This document shows, piece after piece, positions 54,966 to 64,000 of a DNA stretch of 64,000 nt. Origin of the DNA: Gordionus sp. m RMFG-2023 (Eukaryota > Nematomorpha > Gordioida > Chordodea > Parachordodidae); contig NC_088775.1 in the NCBI RefSeq assembly GCF_954871325.1, positions 64,147,561 to 64,211,560 of the forward strand, written 5' to 3'. Each line of letters starts with the position of its first letter. Position 1 is the stretch's first letter. A program made the position numbers and the translations under genes. Below the pieces are notes generated by a model. The model worked only from the letters and a program-made list of their open reading frames with translations, searched no databases and had not been told where the DNA came from.

Positions 54966-56651
54966 CAGAGTTGGGCAGTACCGCGAATGCATGCATCTAA
55001 GATACAAGATATAAGATCCTTTTGTATCTTGTACTCAATATCTTTTTGACATTTTTAAAAAATACTAGTATCTATATCCAAGATCCTTTATTCTGAAAAG
55101 AATCTTGTATCTTTTTCATTTTCAGTTTCCTGACAAAAGATACAGATACAGATTCTTTTTAATATTATGCTTAAAATGTCACATATCACAGTATATATCT
55201 TATTTTCTTCGAGAATCCTGTATTAATTTCCTTATTTTATTCTCCTATTTTTAATATATTGACAATCAAAATTAGCTGGAAAATTTACAACTCATATTAA
55301 GGTAGATAGATAAAAAATAACAACACCAAAAAAGAAATAAGTAAAGATTATATTTTATATATAAATGTTACTCGATAAAATATCATTACCAATTTTATGT
55401 AATATTTTTTAATATGTAGGATTATTAACTCTCATGGTAGTGAAGAAGAAAGTATTCAAATTTAAATTATGGTAATAAGTTCCCCTGAATCGAATCCCAG
55501 TCTTAAAATTTTATATGGAAAATTTTTTAAATAAAAGTTTAAAAAAAATAATGTACAGGCTAGATGTAAAACCTGTATAACAAAAAAAATAATATAAGGG
55601 TTCAACACAAATTTTTAAACAACTTAAGGTATATTGTATATATGTGCATAAAAGGGACATAGGCTATCTTAAAAATTCGAGTTTACAATATTGTCTACCT
55701 TTATTAAAAGCTGCCCAAGATGGTACGAGCAAAAGAATTTAAGAAATTATTTTCCTACATATGAATATAATGATGCTTTTTTGCCATCAATTTTACATCC
55801 ATATTTTAAGAACTTATGGATTAAGTAGGATGATAAAAAAAATATTTTTGATATATATATATTAAAAGAAGCCCTAAATGTAGTACCAGAATATATAATC
55901 AAGCTCAAACTATAACAACAATAAATTTAACATGTAATAAAGTAAATGATTAATTTTTTTATGGGGGGGGGGGGGGAACAAATGTTGCTGAGTTTACAAA
56001 TAACATTGAACTGGAGGTTTTAAATTATATAAAAGAAAGTTGAAATTATAAATGCTTAATTATTATCCTTCAATTATATAAATTTTTTATAATTATAAAA
56101 TTGCAATACCTTGATTAGCTCCAAATAAAAGGTTATTTAGTTTTCGCACAATGTTAAGTACGCCGATACGGGAAAGGTCTAATGATAAATTATTTGAAAA
56201 ATTTGATTATCTTAAAAAATAATGTATCTATTTTAAATACTCTTTTGCAGATTAATATTTCAGCTCTTATTAAAAATACTAGTCTCCCTTTCTTATCTAT
56301 GCTAGAATGGACTATTACCAATATTAAAATGCCTGATTATTATAACTAACTAATCATTAAATATTTTATTAGTTATTGTAAATATTCCTTCTTATTATAT
56401 GAGTATGTTATGTTCTTCACAATAAATTATAAAAACTGTATTTTATAAACTATTCCAATTTAATTGGTAATGAATTTAAAAATATATTGTATTCAAGATA
56501 CTCTAATTAAGCAAAAGTTACAAGTTTCTTTTATCTTGTATCTTTCTGATATTTTGAAAAAGAAATTAGTATCTGTATCTAAGATTCATTTTTTCACAAA
56601 GATTCTGTATCCGTATCTAGATTGTTTTTCAGGATAATCTGCCCAACTCTG
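54966..56651 (+). mobile_element. hAT transposon, decayed (CAGAGTTGGGCAG ends)
   Basis: Terminal inverted repeats CAGAGTTGGGCAG / CTGCCCAACTCTG. Target duplication GTACCTAG / GTACCGAG (7 of 8). Subterminal TATCTTGTATC/GATACAAGATA repeats at both ends. A scrap DAFLPSILHPYFKNLWI (around 55,771-55,821) resembles the hAT LLDPRFK block. 55,975-56,170 aligns with the minus strand of the copy at 15,635-17,150. A G13 run sits at about 55,965. Confidence 0.82.
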
Positions 56652-57197
56652 GTACCGAGTATTTATTCCCCATGAAAGGGAGAAGGGAGGTATCGACTAT
56701 CATAAATGTGGGCTGAGGGGGGGGGGGGGGTGCTCGTTTTTACGGAGTATTTTAGACATCTTTAGGGTATCTAAAATTTACAAAAAAATAAGAATATTTA
56801 CTCTTGGTTAATAAAGACAACATTAGTCTCATCTCAAAATAGGCGTGGGTTTGTAAAAAAAGAATTGACTTCTTCTGTAATGTTTATTAAAGGAAGGTTC
56901 AGTTTCTAAGTTTAGATTAAACCCTGGTTTTATATTTTCATTTTAATTACGTTATAAATTAATCCTAAATTTATATAAAAAATTTTTAATATGCAACTTT
57001 AACAAATTTTTTAAAAACAAGGCGACGGAAGCCATCTGTTTCTTTCCATTTATAAGTTGAAGAACGAATTTCTCTGCACCTCAGCATAAGCGCGACTTTT
57101 CTTCCAATTTATTTTAGGGGATGGAAAGTGACTACGCCACAAATGGATTTCCATAATACAGGATTAAGATATTGGATCTTTCTTTTTATCATATCAT

Positions 57198-57759
57198 CAG
57201 CGTCTACATGAGCGGGAGGGGTAGGAACAGTTTGCATTCTATTTTTTGAGGAGGGTAAAGGGTATGCGGTTTTAATGGGGGTAGGATAAATTTTTTGGAG
57301 GGTTATCTATTAAATTTGAGATGAAATAGGACAAATTTATTGCTGTAGAAATTAATACTTTTATTATAGAACTATTATAATACAATTCATAGACCAAATC
57401 TATATATTGCAAACAATCATATACATTGTTTTCCAAATTCTGCATTTAAAAGGTTTAGATATTTCAGCAAGCTCATAATGCTATAATAATGAATTGATTG
57501 TAAATAATGGAGGTTTTAATTGAATTTATTATCTAAAAATAAATCCTTTATATTTACAAAATATTGATAGTTGGTAGTAGAGATAGATTAATTTAAGTTA
57601 TTCTTAAATTCTCTGAAAAGATTATCATTATAATTTAAAAAGTGGAAATAATTATGGATAAACATCGCCGCCTAAGATGACAAATTTTTTTTAGGGGGGG
57701 TAGGCAAAAGTTTTTGAAGGGGGTTTGCATCCAGTGAAAATTCTGTCATGTAGACACTG
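57198..57759. mobile_element. hAT miniature element (CAGYGTCTACATGA ends)
   Basis: Ends CAGCGTCTACATGAGC and (inverse complement) CAGTGTCTACATGAC, with an exact 8 bp target duplication CATATCAT (57,190-57,197 and 57,760-57,767). It is 562 bp with G-rich subterminal tracts and no coding. Confidence 0.88.
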
Positions 57760-57889
57760 CATATCATAGATAAATAACCAGTATATAATTAATTTTGAAA
57801 TGAATCTACAATTTTAAAATCCACTTTACATACCATCAAGATAAAAATAATGGTTGACAATTTCGTATATATTATAATAGTATAATGAA

Positions 57890-58062
57890 AATTATAATTT
57901 TTACAGCAACACATTTTGCCCTATTTCATCTAAAAATTTAATAGATAACCTCCCAAGAAATTCATTCTACCTCTAGTGCACCTCCTTAACTGCTTACCCC
58001 CTATTCCTAAAAAAATTGGATGCAAACGGTTCCTACCACCACTGCTCATGTAGACACTGAAT
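57890..58062. mobile_element. Inverted partial copy of the neighbouring hAT miniature element
   Basis: Ends GCTCATGTAGACACTG. Its inverse complement aligns with 57,198-57,380 (shared GAGGTTATCTATTAAATTT/GAGGGTTATCTATTAAATTT and GATGAAATAGG). The other end is not clear. Confidence 0.7.
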
Positions 58063-58094
58063 CAAACATAACAAAATTTTACAGGACCGGTTGA

Positions 58095-58783
58095 CTCTCT
58101 ATATTGGTTAGTAAGAGTAGATTAATATTCAAAATGGGCAGAGGTAGACCTGATGAGCAGATCCGCGAAGGAGATGATAACGAGATTAAAAAATGGTTTG
58201 TTACCTTTGGGGTACCGGATATTTACAGAATTTAAGCTATATTGTGGGAAAAACAATATTTACCATATTCGTTAAACGTCATATCACCCGAAGACAAATG
58301 CAAGCCTAACGAATCATTCGGACCTTGAAAGGAAGGTATTATGCCAGTCGAGAATTTATTAATGACCCGCAAGTAGCAATGATTCAAACTGTAGCAGCGT
58401 ATAGGCTTGGAGAACATAGTTTGACGGATAGGACAACAGCGAAGATTATGTTTGGTCATCATAGAAGAACAAGTTGAGATTGGGCTAGACGAAAGGTAAA
58501 TAATGAAATAAATACCTCTAATGATAAATAAGGAGAACATGACACACACAGTGTTAGAGAATTTGGTCAACATGTATGTATAAGAAACGAAACCATTAAG
58601 AGCGGGATAGAAGGAATAATCTAAGATATGATGGGTTATATTTCTATGTAATAAAGAGGACAGATCACATACTGCGAAGACATGCTGACCAGTTAAGGGA
58701 CCGTTTGGTAGAAGATACTACAGAGAGAGTGATGGCAGATAGCGATAAGAGGGAGTGGGATGAGACGCCAAAATGAGGGCGAA
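58095..58783 (+). mobile_element. Ty3/gypsy-like integrase remnant, fossil
   Basis: A GC-richer patch holding parts of a Ty3/gypsy-type integrase: a catalytic-core piece around 58,190-58,215, a later core piece around 58,375-58,480 and a C-terminal piece around 58,645-58,790. No gag, protease, reverse transcriptase or LTRs were found next to it. It is a short, old fragment broken in many places. The hAT element at 58,792 inserted at its right edge. Confidence 0.65.
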
Positions 58784-58791
58784 CACACAAA

Positions 58792-61476
58792 TAGACCTGT
58801 GCGCCGCCGGTATTTTTATTCACGCCGGAAAAGCCGCCGATTGAGATCAGCGGCGCGAGCCGGCTCGCCGCCGATTTTTATTATGGCGGCGGCGCGACGT
58901 CTGTAATTTTTAGAAAGCATATTAATTATATTTATATATTAAATTATTATTATTTTAATTTGAATAGTAACATTAAATCTAATTTATAATTTGTTTCATT
59001 CCAGCCCTTATTATTTTGTGTTTTTTAAATATCTTTTAAAAGTATTATTTAATATATAATTTTTTAAAACTTTATTAGAAAGGTTAAACTAAATCAAATT
59101 TATAATTTGTTTCATTCCAGCTCTAATTATTTTGTTTTTAAATATCTTTTAAAATATAAACTTAATATACAATTTATTAAATTAATTATGTAAAGCTTGA
59201 TTTTGAAAGTTAATAATCTAATTTAATTTGTTTCATTTTAGCCCTAACTATTTTAATGTTTTTATATATCTTTCTAATGTTTAAAATAAATATGAAATCT
59301 AATAAAGCGAAATTATGTTTTGATGTCTGCTTAGATTTAATGCCATTTGATTCTATAAACAATAAAGGAATGACAGACTTTCTAAAGGTTTAAAATTTAT
59401 ATAAAATGATTATTAAAAAATAAATTGTTCAAAAATTAGAAATATAAGATAATTGATTCCTCGTCAGAATTGCCAAATAGGACAACCATTAGTCGGGATA
59501 CACTATACGATGTTTATTTATCTCTGAAGGCGCATGTTTTAAATTTGTTTGACTCTGGACCAAAATTTTGTTATATCACTTTTGATTTGTGGACCGATCA
59601 TTTCAAGCGTCGAAATTATATCACATTTAGTCTTCATCATTTAGATGAAAATTTTGATTTAAAATATTTTACCCTCAACTAGAAATGTAACTCAAAAGCA
59701 TACTGGGGAAACAATATTATCTGATATTGATAGTATTGAAGAGGAGTTCCATTTAAAAGCCAAAATAGTAACTGATGCTGGTGCCAATGTCAAAAGAAGC
59801 GTCAGATTAGGGGATTATGAGCATCATTTATTCTTAGGGCATGGACTTCATAATTTGGTTACAGTTGTTGGCATAAAAAAAGTTACCAAGATTGATATTC
59901 TCATTAAAATAATTAGAAAAATTATTTCAGCCCTCAGATATAGAGTAGCTGATTTGGAATGTGAAATTGAGGCTGAACATGGTAAATGTCTGCAGTCAAT
60001 TTATGAAACAGGTAATATCTTGGATATTGATGATTCTGATCTATACCTTACCATTTTGATATGTCTGATTAATCGGATAATAGAAATGGCATTGCATTAA
60101 CCAATCCAATTAATGCAAAAACTTTAAAAATAAATTGCCCAACCCGCTAGCATAGCATATTATGCTAGGAAGTATTTGCATTGTAAACAAAATTCCTGTA
60201 AATAATGTTCTAAATAAAATAGGAAAACAATCTTTAAAACTCTTTAATAATGAATAGGATATGATAGATGAGCTTTAAGTAAATCCATTCCGAGAGTCGG
60301 TGGAATTTCTTTCCTCCCAAAAAGGATCTACAATAAACTCAGGGTTATCATTTAGCAGTGAAATAGATGCTCATATACAAATTAATAAATCTGATTGCTC
60401 AGATATAATATGCTTAAAAGAAAATATGAAAAAAAAGCTTGACCATAGGTTTCCGATCACTGAACTTCAAGTTATTTTATATTTTTATTAATAAAATTAT
60501 ATTCTAAACATTAGATATTAGCAACTCTACTTGATCTAAGATTTCAAAATCCTAATATTGTTTTACAATATTTAAATTCAAATTCTACGAAATCATTGCA
60601 ATTTCTAATACGACATTTAAAACTTTTAGTGCATGATAGAAATGCTCAGCGTGAAATTCAAGTCTAGGATGGTACATCATGCTCTTATATAGCGAAATTA
60701 GCTCGAAAACATTCCCTTCCTATTAACGATTATAACAATATTACTAATCTTAAACAAGAATGCCATATTTTTCTCAGCCAGAATATTATTTCAGAAGAGG
60801 ATGCATTGCTCTTGGAAGAAAAGGCGACTGGAACTTCCTATGCATGCCAATTTAGCTAGGAAGGTACTTTGCATACCTGCAACCAGTACACTCAGCAAAA
60901 GAATTTTTTCCATTACTGGATTAATACTCAATGCTAAAAGGAGTTCTTTATGTCCTACAAATCTTGATAAAATACTGTTTATTCATGACAATTATAATTT
61001 TGCTAAATCTGAATTCTGACTTATCATATTTCATACTTCATATTTTGCCTGCATTCCAAATTTTAATTATAATAAAAATCAATAGGATATTTCTTATATG
61101 TGTTGTTGGTATGACTCTGATTAAGTAAAAATAAAAATACAATTCCTTAGTTTATTTCTGAGAATGAGAAAATACATAAATTTAAATTGGAGTGAGACGG
61201 GAAATAATTTAAGATCAATTAAACTATGTTAGCAATGTGTTAGAAAAGATCGCCTACATAAATTATAAAAAATGTAATACATTAATTTATAAATTAAATT
61301 CATTAAAAAATATATTGATTTATAAATTAAATTCATTAAAAAAAATTTTTAAATAAATATTGCGCCGCCGCCGCCGAAAATTTAGTAGGCGGCGGCGAAA
61401 TCGGCGCGCCGCCGAACGCCGATAAAAAATTTTTAAAAAACCGCCGCCGTTGATTGAGACATCGGCGCACAGGCTA
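58792..61476 (+). mobile_element. hAT transposon with GC-rich ends and decayed transposase
   Basis: Ends TAGACCTGTGCGCCGCCGG and (inverse complement) TAGCCTGTGCGCCGATG. Target duplication CACACAAA / CACACAAG (7 of 8). Transposase pieces on the + strand: CLDLMPFDSINNKGMTDFLK (about 59,322), TISRDTLYDVY, YITFDLWTDHFKRRNYITFS (59,572-59,631), HTGETILSDIDS, IVTDAGANVKRSVRLGDYEH (59,766-59,825), HGLHNLV, and the C-terminal dimerisation block ARKVLCIPATSTLSKRIFSI (60,858-60,917). Several frameshifts and stops separate them. The ends (58,800-58,915 and 61,360-61,470) are GCC/GGC-rich islands in an otherwise AT-rich element. Confidence 0.9.
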
Positions 61477-61581
61477 CACACAAGCCACGAAAACAAATGC
61501 TTGAAGAGATATAGGCGTTCTTCTCAATTAATAAAGGAGAAATGTAGTAATAGGAAAATATTGTAATACATTATTTATACA

Positions 61582-61690
61582 TAGACATGTGCGCCTTTGG
61601 TTACGCTGAAAATGCCACCGTTTATAAAAATCTCGGCGCCCCGCCGATTTTCATATCAGCAGCGCATGGCTGGCTTAGAAATTATTTTAA
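61582..61690. mobile_element. Solo end of the GC-rich hAT family
   Basis: Begins TAGACATGTGCGCC and has GGCGCCCCGCCGATTTT and TCAGCAGCGC, homologous to the left end at 58,792. It is truncated at about 61,690. It lies about 100 bp beyond the complete element. Confidence 0.7.
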
Positions 61691-62649
61691 TATTTTATAC
61701 CTTTTTATTCTAACTAGTAGAAAGCCCGTCAAAAATGACAGGGAATGAGATTTTTATTCATTTTTTACGATAGATGTCATGCCAGATTCAAGCTCACAAT
61801 ATTAGGAAGCATCCAAGATCTTATAATTATAAAAAAGTTTATCAAGCCTAGCTCAACCCTTAATAATTTGTAAAAGATATTCCCAAGTCAGGTGCAAGCT
61901 AATATTAATTTTGAGATTCCAAGCACAGTCCTACCCATTATAATTTTGAAAATTTTTTCCCGCCTTGGAGATAGTTAAATTTTTAATATCATCACATGAA
62001 CGGGAAATATCTGATTTACCAATTAGTCTAATATGGAAAAAAAACATGTAAATTCCGTATTAAGGGAAACTGGGAAGGCCTGGCAACCACTTATTAAAGA
62101 ATCATGACAAATAAAATAAAATAACCGACTCTTATACTTTTTTGTAATATGATCAATTAAAATTATATCTAAAAAATATGTTGTTTATTATATAAGGTTA
62201 TTGTTGTTTTTCAGATGAAATTAATGTATGTCTTGCATTTCTGAAATTATTTGTCAAAGAATTTATAAGGGATATATATTTTTTTATGAAGTAAAAAAAA
62301 ATGATGTCTATTTAAATTACAAAAATGCCATTAAACACTAATGAAACTTATATGCAAATTATTTATATATTTTTTAAGATATTTTTTTTTATTGACATAT
62401 AAATTTAGGATAATTTTTTTAAAAAATAATGAGGAATATTTATTATGTATTTGATAAAATTAAGAGCAAATCCTTGTTGACATTTTAATTTGTGACAAAA
62501 TAAATCTGGGCGGTCGTCTGGAGAGAAATTAATTAATGTATAATTTTATATCATTTAGGGTTGTAGATGAAAGTAATGCAAAGCAGTGTACAAAACACAA
62601 TACGTCCTGATAAAGATGATATGCCTATGCCTTGAGATACTTGTAAAAG
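61691..62649. other. AT-rich stretch, no gene seen
   Basis: No exon, element end or open frame of note was recognised. Confidence 0.4.
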
Positions 62650-63030
62650 AAGAACGCAAAACAATATTTCTGTCAATGTCAGCATTGGTATCCCCCTCTA
62701 AACTAGAATCATGAACGTCAATGTTAACTAAACCATAAAACGGTCGTAAGTATTGTTATAAAGGCCATTACAGAACTACTGCATATTTTTCTATTAATAA
62801 AGTTGATGAAATTGGCTGTACTGTACATTTAAGTTTGAACACGCAAAATGATATTTCTGTCAATGTCAGAATTGGTATCCCCTTCTAAAATAGAATCATG
62901 AAAACGGCAATCTTAACTCAACCATAAAACGGTCGTAAGTATTGTTATAAAGGCCACGACAGAAATACTGCATATTTTCCCATTAATAAAGTTGATGAAA
63001 TTGGCAGTACTGTACATTCAAGTTTGAACA
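62650..63030. repeat. Tandem duplication, unit about 189 bp
   Basis: Two copies, nearly 90% alike by eye. They share TTTCTGTCAATGTCAG, ATTGGTATCCCC, CATAAAACGGTCGTAAGTA, TTGTTATAAAGGCCA and AATAAAGTTGATGAAATTGG; the repeat of CGGTCGTAAG is 189 bp apart. They are older than the 121 bp duplication at 45.3 kb. The origin is unknown. Confidence 0.85.
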
Positions 63031-63284
63031 TTCCTCTAAATATTCATGAAAGTTTCTCAGAGAATCGGATAAAGTAATATTTATAATAACTCCTAGTGAA
63101 GTGAATGATAGTACGGAATTTAATGCTTATATTTTTTAAAAAATAGAGAGAGGTGGCATAGGGATTTTGGTAGTGGTGATATTTGGAGACAACTGGGTGA
63201 AAATAAAATAAACATATAAATATAAAACATAAGATAAAAAAAAACAAAATAAACCTCCAGGGAGTTAATTTCAAGCTTAGTTCT

Positions 63285-63385
63285 TTATTATTTTGGCTAC
63301 CAGTAACTTTAGAACGGGCAAGGCGTTTGTTAATTCGTCATTATTTTCATTGCTTATCTTTAATAGATTCATCATGTTTTGTAGC
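63285..63385 (-). pseudogene. Short coding-like tail, unidentified
   Basis: The minus strand reads NMMNLLKISNENNDELTNAL then PVLKLLVAKIIKN before a stop near 63,285. Composition and codon variety are better than the surrounding DNA, but no splice acceptor or family was recognised. It could be the last exon of a gene or a remnant. Confidence 0.25.
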
Positions 63386-64000
63386 AATGTGAGGGATTAG
63401 GGTTAGCCTAGACAAATAAAGAAATCAGGCAAAAATATAAATAAACTATTGTTGAAATTAAACAAACATTAAAATAATGTAAAACCGGTATATGGGTCAA
63501 TATTAGATGCATATTTCTAGTAGTTGGAGGGCTATCATTAAAAAAAATTGGGGGGGGGGACTTATCAAGCCTATTATGATATTCTATAAGTTAAAAAATT
63601 AACATGATGAATGTAATGTTATTAAGATTAAGGTTAATTAATTGTAAGGTAATTAAAAAATAAGATTAAAAAAGGGGGGAAAAGAAGGTATAAATTATTA
63701 TATTATAAAAATAATAAAAATTAAATTAAAGGAATTGATAAGGTTTTGAGAAATAGTGGTTAATAGATAATAGAGATAGAAAGAAAAGAAAGAGTTATTT
63801 ATAAGGATTGGAGATTATAAATAAGTTAGGATAAGGATATTTAAATATTTGAATATACTTGATTATCTTCTTAATTATTGGTTATGAAAGAAAAATATGA
63901 GTATAAAAAATTGTAATGTAAGTACTGACAAAAATTTTGAGTATGTTCAAAATAAATATACAAGTTGAGTATTTTGTAGAGATTTCATTAATGTGTAATT
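63386..64000. other. AT-rich end of window
   Basis: No gene seen. A G9 run lies at about 63,551, and purine-rich low-complexity DNA (GATTAAAAAAGGGGGGAAAAG) near 63,660. Confidence 0.4.

Noticed and set aside
59470-61019. hAT transposase pieces as a host (domesticated) gene
   Set aside because: They lie inside an element with terminal repeats and an 8 bp target duplication and are broken by several frameshifts and stops.

Overview
This is AT-rich animal DNA (roughly three quarters A+T), crowded with transposons and built around two convergent host genes. Both belong to animal families. One is a Wnt signalling ligand on the + strand (about 14.6-21.06 kb). The other is an orthologue of the spliceosomal DEAD-box RNA helicase DDX42/SF3b125 on the - strand (54.49 down to 21.35 kb). 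A secreted Wnt with the CHGISGSC lipidation loop makes this a metazoan. Introns are either tiny (48-55 bp) or swollen by insertions. The species cannot be fixed from sequence alone; a fast-evolving AT-rich invertebrate fits best.

Both genes were assembled by eye from exons that mostly lie outside long open frames. Every exon junction carries GT/AG and every phase matches. The DDX42 model has 18 exons, 2,406 coding bases and 801 codons plus stop, and includes the diagnostic C-terminal KRKKSRW. The Wnt model has 5 visible exons and 1,593 coding bases, and lacks only a convincing signal-peptide exon. The two stop codons are 289 bp apart, tail to tail, each with its own AATAAA.

Layout: 0.48-2.7 kb, a GC-richer broken reverse-transcriptase element (fossil). 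2.7-9 kb, AT-rich with no gene seen. 9-9.8 kb, two small inverted-repeat elements. 10.1-14.1 kb, an inverted-repeat element enclosing a LINE with a restriction-like endonuclease. 14.6-21.1 kb, Wnt, whose 4.7 kb intron holds an hAT remnant and an RTE LINE with a 14 bp target duplication. 21.3-54.5 kb, DDX42, whose introns hold hAT, piggyBac-like, PIF/Harbinger, TA-flanked, LINE and foldback elements. 54.5-64 kb, a short inverted-repeat element 33 bp from the DDX42 start, two larger hAT elements, a Ty3-like integrase fossil and tandem repeats.

The most unusual items are: (1) a 6.0 kb foldback element (45,691-51,687) with opposed 14-16 bp satellite arrays as its ends and a perfect 10 bp target duplication; (2) a 2.1 kb element (41,065-43,190) with about 600 bp inverted ends around part of a conserved protein family that I cannot place in a known transposase superfamily; (3) a Wnt with a 127-residue insertion where relatives have about 12-30; (4) a PIF/Harbinger element inserted inside a miniature element.
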